A stretch of DNA of 64,000 nucleotides, from contig JAEYGZ010000027.1 in the NCBI GenBank assembly GCA_023409535.1, positions 558,001 through 622,000 of the forward strand, written 5' to 3'. Within the stretch, counting starts at the first letter, position 1; each line of letters opens with the position of its first letter. The translations under genes and the position numbers were made by a program. Origin of the DNA: Bacillota bacterium (GTDB lineage Bacteria > Bacillota > Clostridia > Lachnospirales > Lachnospiraceae). This document shows positions 26,106 to 33,920 of this stretch, piece after piece. The notes below the pieces were generated by a model that ran no database searches, was not told the origin of the DNA, and saw only the letters and a program-made list of their open reading frames with translations.

Positions 26106-27917
26106 ATGAGATCCAGATTCATGAAGCTCCTGCATAAGATCCTTCGATATTTCAGGCGTAAGACCATACAGTTCACCCTATCCCTGTCCTTTTCCATCGT
26201 TGCGCTGATCGGAATGGGCTTCAGCGGCTATATGGTGTATTCCCGTTATGCATCCTCCACAAAGGAGCTGATCGTTACTAATAATGAGCAGCTGATTAAT
26301 CAGGTAAACATGAATCTGAATGCATATCTGCGTAATATGATGCGTATTTCCAATTCCATGTATTACAGTGTAATTAAGAGGACGGATCTGGTGACGGATA
26401 CGCTGGATGAGGAAATGAACCTTCTATATGAAGCAAATAAGGACAACCTTGTGAGCATTGTATGTTTTCGTGAGAACGGGACCCTGGTTGCCGCAACACC
26501 TATCAACAGCATGAAAAGCGAGCTTAATGTCACCGGACAGAGCTGGTTTGTGAATGCCAACCAGGAGATTGAAAACCTGCATTTTTCCATACCTCATGTA
26601 CAGAACCTGTTTAATGACAGCAGCTTTAATTATCACTGGGTTATCTCCCTGTCTAGAGTAGTGGAATTGACAAGCGGAGGAGATATCAGCAGGGGGATTC
26701 TGCTTGTAGACATGAATTACAGCGGTATTGAGCAGATCTTTACGCAGGTGAATTCCAGCAGCAGCGGTTATGTCTATCTGGTGGACTCAAGCGGTGAGAT
26801 TATCTATCATCCCAAGCAGAATCTGATTAACTCCAATATTCTGCATGAGAATAACAACGTTGCGGCTGCCTATACCGACGGTACCCATGAGGAAACCTAT
26901 CTGGGGGAGAAGCGTATGATTACGGTACGTACGGTGGGGTATACAGGCTGGAAGATCGTCCATGTGACTCCTACCAATGAATTTTATTTAAGCTATATCC
27001 AGATGCGCTTTTTTACCGGCATCATCCTCACCCTGACGGTGCTGTTAATCTTCTTTGCCAATCAATTTGTCTCCTATCTGATCGGTAATCCCATCAAGAA
27101 GCTGGATGATTCCGTGAAGGAGCTGGAATACGGCAATCTGGATTTAAACATTTATATCGGCGGTTCCTATGAGATCCGTCATCTGGGAAGGACCATTACC
27201 TCCATGGTAAGACAGATGCACCTTCTGATGGACGAAATCGTGGTGGAGCAGGAGAAGAAGCGAAAGAGCGAATTTGATGCACTGCAGGCGCAGATTAATC
27301 CGCATTTCTTATATAATACCCTTGATTCCATCGTATGGATGGTGGAAAGTGAACGCTACCGGGAGGCAATCTCCATGGTAACCGCTCTGGCGCACCTGTT
27401 CCGTATCAGCCTCAGTAAGGGCAAGAACATGATAACGATTCGGGAAGAGATGGAACATGCCCAGAATTATCTTCATATACAGAAGATCCGGTATAAGAAC
27501 CGTTTTACGGTGGAGATCGACATTGATCCGGAGATTTATGAATGCAGTACCATCAAGCTGATCGTCCAGCCCCTACTTGAAAATGCAATCTATCATGGAC
27601 TGGAATATATGGATGGAGAAGGTGAAATTAAGGTCAGAGGGTATATTAAGGAGGGAGATATTTATATTGATGTCTCGGATAACGGTCTCGGCATGCCGGA
27701 GCAGTCCCTGGATTTGATTCTGACGGATGAAAACAGGGTCCATAAGAAGGGCTCCGGAATTGGACTGAGTAATGTCCATCAGAGAATTCAGCTTTACTTT
27801 GGCAAACAATACGGCTTGGAAATCGAAAGTGTGCTGGATGAAGGGACAACCGTGCATATCCATCTGCCTAAGGTTATACAGACGGAAGCGGATAAGGAGG
27901 ATCGCCATGAAAAATAA
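26106..27917 (+). CDS. YesM/LytS-type sensor histidine kinase
   Basis: The product has 603 residues. A membrane segment at about 15-38 and another at about 297-320 bracket an extracytoplasmic sensor domain of about 250 residues (double-Cache-like appearance, with S-S-G-Y-V-Y-L-V-D-S-S-G-E-I). A HAMP linker follows, then the His_kinase motif Q-I-N-P-H-F-L-Y-N-T with phospho-acceptor His400. The ATPase domain has L-L-E-N-A-I-Y-H-G, D-N-G-L-G-M and G-S-G-I-G-L-S-N. AAGG stands 11 bases before the ATG. The gene overlaps the next (sugar-binding protein) by 11 bases, so the two proteins are translationally linked and probably work together in sensing. Confidence 0.93.
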   Translation: MRSRFMKLLHKILRYFRRKTIQFTLSLSFSIVALIGMGFSGYMVYSRYASSTKELIVTNNEQLINQVNMNLNAYLRNMMRISNSMYYSVIKRTDLVTDTLDEEMNLLYEANKDNLVSIVCFRENGTLVAATPINSMKSELNVTGQSWFVNANQEIENLHFSIPHVQNLFNDSSFNYHWVISLSRVVELTSGGDISRGILLVDMNYSGIEQIFTQVNSSSSGYVYLVDSSGEIIYHPKQNLINSNILHENNNVAAAYTDGTHEETYLGEKRMITVRTVGYTGWKIVHVTPTNEFYLSYIQMRFFTGIILTLTVLLIFFANQFVSYLIGNPIKKLDDSVKELEYGNLDLNIYIGGSYEIRHLGRTITSMVRQMHLLMDEIVVEQEKKRKSEFDALQAQINPHFLYNTLDSIVWMVESERYREAISMVTALAHLFRISLSKGKNMITIREEMEHAQNYLHIQKIRYKNRFTVEIDIDPEIYECSTIKLIVQPLLENAIYHGLEYMDGEGEIKVRGYIKEGDIYIDVSDNGLGMPEQSLDLILTDENRVHKKGSGIGLSNVHQRIQLYFGKQYGLEIESVLDEGTTVHIHLPKVIQTEADKEDRHEK

Positions 27918-28875
27918 GCATAGAATCCTTATTGCGGTTTCCATATTTGTGATTTTGCTGAGTGTACTCAGCGTCAGCAGCTATTTTTACTTCAATTATT
28001 CCTATAAAAAGGGTACAACGGTGAAAATCTCAGCCATTGTTTACGGTTCCGGTGCCGACCGGTGGTCAACCATGAAGCAGGGCCTGGATCAGGGCGCGGT
28101 AGATTTTAATGTGGAAGTAAATTTGGTTACCACCCAGGAAGACGGCAGCGCCGAGGAGCAAAAGGCCCTGATTGAGCGGGAGTTTGCCAACGGAGCACAG
28201 GGAATCATTCTGGCGGCGGCGGATAGCAGCGGGATGTCCGAGACGGTCCGGGAATACGCAAAGGCCGTTCCTGTGGTCCTGGTGGAGACAGGAATTCGCA
28301 ATATGGAGGGCATCACCTATATCTCCGCAGATAATTACAGCATGGGGCTTAATCTGGGCAGAAGCGTGTATCTTGGAAGCAGCCGGAAGAAATCGGTAGC
28401 AGTATTTGTTAATAACTTAGAGAGGGACAGTGTACTGGCACGGTACGAAGGCTTCCTGGACAGTCTTCAATATATGGACAGTACGATAAATGAGTGGGTA
28501 ATGGGCGAAGAAGATACGGAGATTTCCGCATTTTTAAACACACAGCTGGCCAATCATCGGGCAGATGTAGTTGTGGCTCTCGATGATCAAAGCCTGGAGG
28601 CGGTCATAGATGCGGCTCAGGCGGTGGGAAGTACCGCTGACCTGTATGGAATCGGCAGTACCAACAAAATCGTTCATTATCTGGATTACGGACTGATTGA
28701 TTCCATTGTATTTGAGAATGAGTTTAATATGGGATATTTGAGTGTGCAGGAGCTGGTTCATGATATTCAGAAGGAAGAAATTAAAACGGACAACGATATT
28801 GAATTTCGAACGGTGAACCGGGAAACAATGTACCTTCCACGAAATCAAAGATTGGTATTCCCAATCGTACAATAA
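27907..28875 (+). CDS. Membrane-anchored sugar-binding protein, probable co-sensor
   Basis: The product has 322 residues from ATG 27907 (AAGGAGG upstream), starting inside the kinase gene. An N-terminal hydrophobic segment (about residues 6-28) has no lipobox Cys and no clear cleavage site, so it is likely an uncleaved anchor. The remainder is a type-I periplasmic binding protein of the ribose/LacI-like group: V-K-I-S-A-I-V-Y-G-S, then G-I-I-L-A-A-A-D-S-S-G and V-V-V-A-L-D-D-Q-S-L-E-A-V. The anchored form, and overlap with a LytS-type kinase gene, parallel XylFII of clostridia, which presents xylose to LytS. A signalling rather than transport role is inferred. Confidence 0.82.
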   Translation: MKNKHRILIAVSIFVILLSVLSVSSYFYFNYSYKKGTTVKISAIVYGSGADRWSTMKQGLDQGAVDFNVEVNLVTTQEDGSAEEQKALIEREFANGAQGIILAAADSSGMSETVREYAKAVPVVLVETGIRNMEGITYISADNYSMGLNLGRSVYLGSSRKKSVAVFVNNLERDSVLARYEGFLDSLQYMDSTINEWVMGEEDTEISAFLNTQLANHRADVVVALDDQSLEAVIDAAQAVGSTADLYGIGSTNKIVHYLDYGLIDSIVFENEFNMGYLSVQELVHDIQKEEIKTDNDIEFRTVNRETMYLPRNQRLVFPIVQ

Positions 28876-28956
28876 GGGCAAATTTATGGCTGACCAATGT
28901 GAAAAAAGAGCTTTCACATCCCAAATTCGCGGGGATCGGCAGCATGGAGGATTAAT

Positions 28957-30021
28957 ATGTCTTTAAAGAGGACAATTTTACCGGTAATTATTGTAATATT
29001 AATGATCTGTATCTTTGCGGTTTATATTTTCAGCGGATTTACCAGGGAGCAGAAGAGGGATAACGGTGAGAAGACAAACATTCGAATCGGGGTCAGTATT
29101 TACAACCAGTATGATACTTTTATTTCCAGCCTGACTGAAAACCTGATCGAAGAAGCTAAGCGGATGGAGGAGGAAAAGGGGATTACGATTACCCTTGATA
29201 TTGTCAGTGCGGGCAGCAGTCAAATGACACAGAATTACCAGGTTGAAGATTTCATCAATCAGGATTATGATATCCTTTGCATTAATCTGGTTGACAGGAC
29301 GGATGCTACCACAGCCATTGACATGGCAATGAATGCGGATATCCCTGTTATATTCTTTAACCGGGAGCTGGTGGAGAAGGACCTGGAGCGGTGGGATAAG
29401 CTGTTCTATGTGGGAGCCGTGGCGCTGGAGTCCGGTATTATGCAGGGACAGATCGTTGCGCAAATCTGTGCCGATGATTTTGCTTCCATTGATAAAAATG
29501 GCGACGGCATTCTCCAGTATGTAATGCTGGAGGGGGAGGCCGGTCATCAGGATGCCTCCATCCGTACGGAATATGTGATCAAAACAATTACGGAAGCGGG
29601 TATTCAGGTTGAAAAGCTGGGGGATGAGATTGCAAACTGGAACAGGGCACAGGGGGAAACCCGAATGTCCCAGTGGCTGAAGCAATATCCCGATGAGATT
29701 GAGCTTGTTATAGGCAATAATGATGATATGGCATTGGGTGCCATCGATGCGATCAAGAAGGAAAACCCGGCAAGACCGCCCAAGGTTGTGGGGATTGACG
29801 GGACAGATGTGGGTCTGGAGGCAGTAAAGAACGCAGATATGATCGGAACAGTTCTGAATGACGCTAAAGGTCAGGCGGAAGGAATTATCGAGCTTGCTTA
29901 TTCTGAAATTTTTCATAAGGAGCTCCCTGACCGCATTGAGCTGCTTGACGGTAAATATATCCGAAAGCCGCATATCATGGTAACTGCAGACAATATTGAT
30001 GAAATTTTAAGGACGAAATAA
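28957..30021 (+). CDS. Membrane-anchored galactose-binding-like protein, probable co-sensor
   Basis: The 354-residue product has an N-terminal hydrophobic anchor (about 7-26) without lipobox. Its binding domain is clearly related to MglB at 20150: I-R-I-G-V-S-I-Y-N-Q-Y-D-T-F at the start, I-P-V-I-F-F-N-R-E, W-D-K-L-F-Y-V-G-A, a calcium loop D-K-N-G-D-G-I-L-Q-Y beginning at Asp179, I-G-N-N-D-D-M-A-L-G-A and G-T-V-L-N-D-A-K-G-Q-A. It therefore probably binds the same class of hexose as the importer. Lying after the kinase and the other anchored binding protein, it is best read as a sensor subunit, though a second feeder protein for MglAC is possible. Confidence 0.82.
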   Translation: MSLKRTILPVIIVILMICIFAVYIFSGFTREQKRDNGEKTNIRIGVSIYNQYDTFISSLTENLIEEAKRMEEEKGITITLDIVSAGSSQMTQNYQVEDFINQDYDILCINLVDRTDATTAIDMAMNADIPVIFFNRELVEKDLERWDKLFYVGAVALESGIMQGQIVAQICADDFASIDKNGDGILQYVMLEGEAGHQDASIRTEYVIKTITEAGIQVEKLGDEIANWNRAQGETRMSQWLKQYPDEIELVIGNNDDMALGAIDAIKKENPARPPKVVGIDGTDVGLEAVKNADMIGTVLNDAKGQAEGIIELAYSEIFHKELPDRIELLDGKYIRKPHIMVTADNIDEILRTK

Positions 30022-30191
30022 TCAAAAAATAACTCGTGATTTGTGAAATCATATGTGGTAAACTATGCACGACGGCAGTGTGGATAGACTCGCATTGAGC
30101 ATGCGGGTCATGAGAAGCATAATTCACACTTCAAAGGGCAGGCATGTTAGTTAGTATGATTCGAATTGTCAGTATGCAGGAGAATACACAT

Positions 30192-30959
30192 ATGAATTAT
30201 AAAGCGTTGTTTAAAGCGGCAATGTTAGCCGGTGAGATCATGTCCCAGAGCGGAGCGGAGACTTACCGGGTTGAGGATACCATGATACGAATCCTAAAAT
30301 CCTCAGGACTTGCATCAGTAGAGGTATATGCAACCACCACCGGTATCGTTGCATCCTTAAGCGATGCTTCCATAGAGACAATTACCGGTGTGAAGCGCAT
30401 CGCCAACCGGGCCAATAATTTAAGCCGTATTAATGATGTCAATCAGATTTCAAGAAATATTTGTGACGGCTATATGCAGCCGGAGGAAGCAATCCTCAGG
30501 CTGGAGGAGATTCGAAACAGCAGAATCTATTCTGAGCTTGTTGTCGCAATCGCTACCATAATCTCCATGGCCGGTTTTGTAGGCTTGTTCGGCGGTACCT
30601 TAATGGACTGCGTCATTGCTATGATCAACGGAATATTTATTATTTTGATTGGAAAATTATCGGACAACCGTGTCGGAAGCGCTTTCATTCTGGATGCGGC
30701 AAAGAGCTTTGTACTGGCTTTTCTAACCATGGTATTTTCCCGGCATTTTGCGGATACCAACCGTAATCTGATCATTATCGGTTCCATTATGCCGCTGGTA
30801 CCGGGAATACCGATTACCAATGCAATCAGGGATACCCTTCAGGGAGATTATAACTCCGGGACCTCCCGGGCAGTGGAGGCCTTTGTGATATCTTTGGGGA
30901 TAGCCGTTGGCGTCGGTCTTGGTATGGGCGTATATAATTTTACGGAAAGGATATTCTGA
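30192..30959 (+). CDS. Threonine/serine exporter-like N-terminal subunit (ThrE/YjjP family)
   Basis: The product has 255 residues from ATG 30192, which has AGGAG 9 bases upstream; upstream in-frame starts at 30144 and beyond lack one. It matches the DUF1212/ThrE N-terminal family: a cytoplasmic part with A-G-E-I-M-S-Q-S-G-A-E-T-Y-R-V-E-D-T-M, then five predicted membrane segments including S-I-M-P-L-V-P-G-I-P-I-T-N-A-I-R-D. ThrE proteins export threonine and serine; in many Firmicutes the protein is split as here. It is followed after one base by the second half. Confidence 0.88.
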   Translation: MNYKALFKAAMLAGEIMSQSGAETYRVEDTMIRILKSSGLASVEVYATTTGIVASLSDASIETITGVKRIANRANNLSRINDVNQISRNICDGYMQPEEAILRLEEIRNSRIYSELVVAIATIISMAGFVGLFGGTLMDCVIAMINGIFIILIGKLSDNRVGSAFILDAAKSFVLAFLTMVFSRHFADTNRNLIIIGSIMPLVPGIPITNAIRDTLQGDYNSGTSRAVEAFVISLGIAVGVGLGMGVYNFTERIF

Positions 30960-30960
30960 C

Positions 30961-31398
30961 ATGATTATACAGGGAATTAGTGCATTCTTTGCTACGGCAG
31001 CCTTTTCCATCCTCTTTTATCTGCCGAGGAAGTATATTATACATGCCGGAATGACCGGCAGCTTTGGCTGGTTCATCTATCTGATCAGCTTAAGGCTGAT
31101 GGATGATAAAGTACTTGCAACCCTGACCTCAACTCTGATCGTTGCGTTAACCTCACATATTCTGGCCAGAGTGTATAAAACACCGGTGACGATGTTCCTG
31201 ATCCCGGGGGTGATACCGCTGGTTCCCGGCGCAGGAATGTATCAGATTGTTCAAAGCATCCTGGATAATGAAGTAAACAGGACCGCCTATTATTTCTTTG
31301 AGACCTTTCAAATCGCCGGTGCCATAGCGTTGGGGATCTTTATCATCGATACGTTCTTTCGCCGCAATAAAGTGAAGAGAAGAAGAAATCCTATTTGA
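30961..31398 (+). CDS. Threonine/serine exporter-like C-terminal subunit (YjjB family)
   Basis: The 145-residue product has four predicted membrane segments and matches the small ThrE-like partner family (DUF3815/YjjB). I-P-G-V-I-P-L-V-P-G-A-G-M-Y near residue 81 mirrors the P-L-V-P-G motif of the larger subunit. Start is ATG 30961, one base after the previous stop, with AAGGAT upstream, so expression is coupled. The pair likely forms one exporter. Its 3' end overlaps the convergent AraC gene by 8 bases. Confidence 0.88.
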   Translation: MIIQGISAFFATAAFSILFYLPRKYIIHAGMTGSFGWFIYLISLRLMDDKVLATLTSTLIVALTSHILARVYKTPVTMFLIPGVIPLVPGAGMYQIVQSILDNEVNRTAYYFFETFQIAGAIALGIFIIDTFFRRNKVKRRRNPI

Positions 31399-32158
31399 AT
31401 TTCAAACGGTACTGGGTGGGTGTCATACCGGCGGCCTGTTTAAACTGGCGCATAAAATGCTCCTCGTTGTCATAGCCGCATTGTGCGGCTATTTCTCTGA
31501 TGGTATCACCGGTAGCCGCAAGAGAAGTTTTTGCATATTGAAGCTTGCAGGAAATGACATCTGCGATACAGGTAGTACCGAAGGTCTGCTTATATAGCCG
31601 TTGTAAATGGGACGGACTGAGATTAATCTGGTGTGCAAGCCGGTCTATGGTCCACTTTTCCTCAGGATGACGGTAGATCATGGAGCGAAGATTAAGCAGG
31701 GCATCGTAATAGCCATAGATTTTATCCTCGGTCTTATGGGCTACCAATTCCTTTAGCTTGACGAAGAGAAGCTGAAGCAGCAGATCCATGGATTCGAAGC
31801 GATTTCCATTGTTGGAGATATATTCCAGGTATAAATCTTTCATTATCTTACTGACCTGCTTCGTAGAAGGGAGCTGCAGCAGGGTATCAAAAGGCAGGTT
31901 CCTGACATCATGTTCCCCATCTGCATCAAAATGTATAAAATCATTGGCATAGCTCCCCTGATTAGCAGCATAGATCTGGGAAGTTCCCTTATTATAGATA
32001 ATTACCGAGTTCTTATCCGCAATTACTTCCTTGCCGTTTAGCTGAAATACAGCTGAAGTCTTCAGATAAAGCAACAGATAATCGCCGGAGCCTTCCGGCC
32101 GGTTGATGGCAAACTGATTGCTGTGGGTGTAATTGAGTCCGATGGCATTTATAATCAT
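31391..32158 (-). CDS. AraC-family regulator, probable arabinoside-response regulator
   Basis: The 255-residue product has an N-terminal cupin-like ligand domain (R-P-E-G-S-G-D-Y-L-L-L-Y-L, N-S-V-I-I-Y-N-K-G) and a C-terminal double helix-turn-helix: W-T-I-D-R-L-A-H-Q-I-N-L-S-P-S-H-L-Q-R-L-Y-K-Q, then I-R-E-I-A-A-Q-C-G-Y-D-N-E-E-H-F-M-R-Q-F-K. It is divergent from the GH51/GH127 arabinofuranosidase pair, with a control region of about 185 bases between, so arabinose or an arabinoside is a plausible effector. Confidence 0.9.
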   Translation of the reverse strand: MIINAIGLNYTHSNQFAINRPEGSGDYLLLYLKTSAVFQLNGKEVIADKNSVIIYNKGTSQIYAANQGSYANDFIHFDADGEHDVRNLPFDTLLQLPSTKQVSKIMKDLYLEYISNNGNRFESMDLLLQLLFVKLKELVAHKTEDKIYGYYDALLNLRSMIYRHPEEKWTIDRLAHQINLSPSHLQRLYKQTFGTTCIADVISCKLQYAKTSLAATGDTIREIAAQCGYDNEEHFMRQFKQAAGMTPTQYRLKFK

Positions 32159-32277
32159 GCGTTCCCTCCAATAGTAAGATTCATCAGTACGAAAATATCA
32201 TATATCATTGTGAATTCATATGTCAATGTGTTATGGTAAAAGCATTAATTATCATATATGCCGGCAGAGGAAAACGA

Positions 32278-32298
32278 CATAGATCAAAGAGATCTATG
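32278..32298. promoter_or_regulatory. Inverted repeat in the GH51 leader
   Basis: CATAGATC-AAAGA-GATCTATG is perfect over 8-base arms, 45 bases before the GH51 start. It could be an operator or a small leader hairpin. Two copies of ATCATATAT lie further upstream in the same gap. Confidence 0.45.
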
Positions 32299-32343
32299 AG
32301 ATTCGTAAGGATTATATCCTGCAGGCAGGGAAGGATGGATAGA

Positions 32344-33846
32344 TTGAAAGCAAGGCTGATTTTAAATAAGGATTTTGTGATTGGTGAAGTAGATGAGAGG
32401 ATATACGGCTCCTTTATTGAGCATCTGGGAAGGGCGGTTTATAACGGAATCTATGAACCTGCGCATCCTGCGGCAGATGATAGGGGCTTTCGGGGAGATG
32501 TTCTGAATTTGGTGAAGGAGCTGAAGGTTCCGATTGTACGCTATCCCGGAGGAAACTTTGTATCCGGCTACCGGTGGGAGGACGGAACAGGGGACCAGAG
32601 TATGCGTCCAAGGCGTGCGGAGCTGGCCTGGCATACCATTGAGACCAATGAGGTGGGTATCGACGAGTTTCAGGAATGGGCAAAACGTGCCGGCAGCCAG
32701 GTAATGCAGGCAGTTAATCTTGGAACCCGCGGACCGGAGGAAGCCCGTAATCTGGTTGAATATTGCAATTTTCCGGGAGGGACCTATTATAGTGACCTGC
32801 GACGTGCCAACGGCTTTGAGGAGCCATTTGGTATCAAGGTCTGGTGTCTTGGGAATGAGATGGACGGACCCTGGCAGATTTGTGCCAAGACTGCGGAGGA
32901 ATATGGCAGGATTGCCTGTGAGACTGCCAAGGTCATGAGAGAGATTGATCCGGACGTTGAGCTGGTAGCCTGCGGCAGTTCAGCACTTAGCATGCCGACC
33001 TTCGGTAAGTGGGAAGCGACTGTACTGGAGCATACCTACGACTATGTGGATTACCTGTCTCTTCACAGCTATTATGGCAACGCTGCGGGTGATACCCCGT
33101 CCTTCCTTGCCTGCTCGCTGGATATGGATAAGTTTATTAAATCCGTAGCCGCAATCTGTGATTATGTGAAGGCAATCAAACGCTCCGATAAGACCATTAA
33201 CTTATCCTTTGATGAATGGAATGTGTGGTTTCACAGCAATGAAGCTGACAGAAGGCTTGAAAGATGGCAGATCGCACCGCCGCAGCTGGAGGACATCTAT
33301 AACTTTGAGGATGCGCTGGTTGTCGGCTGCCTATTGATTACCCTGCTAAAGAATTGTAACCGTGTGAAGATGGCATGTCTGGCGCAGCTGGTGAATGTAA
33401 TTGCACCAATTATGACGGAGAATGGCGGAGCTGCCTGGGCACAGACAATCTATTATCCCTTTATGCATGCATCTGCCTTTGGCAGAGGAGTCGCCTTAAC
33501 TCCGGTATTGAACACTGAGAAGTATGATACGGAAAAAATCAAAGAGGTACCTTATGTTGAGACAATCGGTATCTTCAACGAGGAAGCCGGGGAACTGACG
33601 GTATTTGCAGTAAATCGTTCCTTAAAAGAAAGCATTGACCTTGAGATTGATCTTCGTGATTTTGAGGGCGCATCCTTAATCGAGCATATCGTTCTGGAGC
33701 ATGAGGATCTGAAGGCTGTGAATACGTCGGCTCATCCGGATAATGTTAAGCCTCATGGGAATGGCGTCACCAAGGTCGGTGCGGCTTCTGCCGCGGCTGT
33801 CTTACAAAAGCAGTCCTGGAATGTGATCCGGTTTAAGACGGTATAA
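32344..33846 (+). CDS. Alpha-L-arabinofuranosidase, GH51
   Basis: The product has 500 residues, the usual GH51 length, and removes terminal alpha-L-arabinofuranosyl groups from arabino-oligosaccharides. The acid/base is Glu172 in C-L-G-N-E-M-D-G and the nucleophile Glu291 in F-D-E-W-N-V-W. The N-terminal R-Y-P-G-G-N-F-V-S-G-Y-R-W-E-D is also a family hallmark. No signal peptide, so it acts in the cytoplasm. I place the start at TTG 32344 (AAGG 9 bases upstream), because the protein then begins like its relatives (x-K-A-R-L-I-L-N-K-D-F); ATG 32335 is possible, and the frame back to 32233 is not supported. It is followed 74 bases on by the GH127 gene. Confidence 0.93.
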   Translation: MKARLILNKDFVIGEVDERIYGSFIEHLGRAVYNGIYEPAHPAADDRGFRGDVLNLVKELKVPIVRYPGGNFVSGYRWEDGTGDQSMRPRRAELAWHTIETNEVGIDEFQEWAKRAGSQVMQAVNLGTRGPEEARNLVEYCNFPGGTYYSDLRRANGFEEPFGIKVWCLGNEMDGPWQICAKTAEEYGRIACETAKVMREIDPDVELVACGSSALSMPTFGKWEATVLEHTYDYVDYLSLHSYYGNAAGDTPSFLACSLDMDKFIKSVAAICDYVKAIKRSDKTINLSFDEWNVWFHSNEADRRLERWQIAPPQLEDIYNFEDALVVGCLLITLLKNCNRVKMACLAQLVNVIAPIMTENGGAAWAQTIYYPFMHASAFGRGVALTPVLNTEKYDTEKIKEVPYVETIGIFNEEAGELTVFAVNRSLKESIDLEIDLRDFEGASLIEHIVLEHEDLKAVNTSAHPDNVKPHGNGVTKVGAASAAAVLQKQSWNVIRFKTV

Positions 33847-33920
33847 GCGGTGATATTCTGGAAATATTATAAGTTTCTGATAAGGTACAGATAAGGTTAT
33901 GGATTGTTTGGGAGACTATG

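Noticed and set aside
28957..29973. Long antisense frame across the anchored binding protein
   Set aside because: The forward protein has full binding-protein motifs; the antisense product has no domain features or start site.
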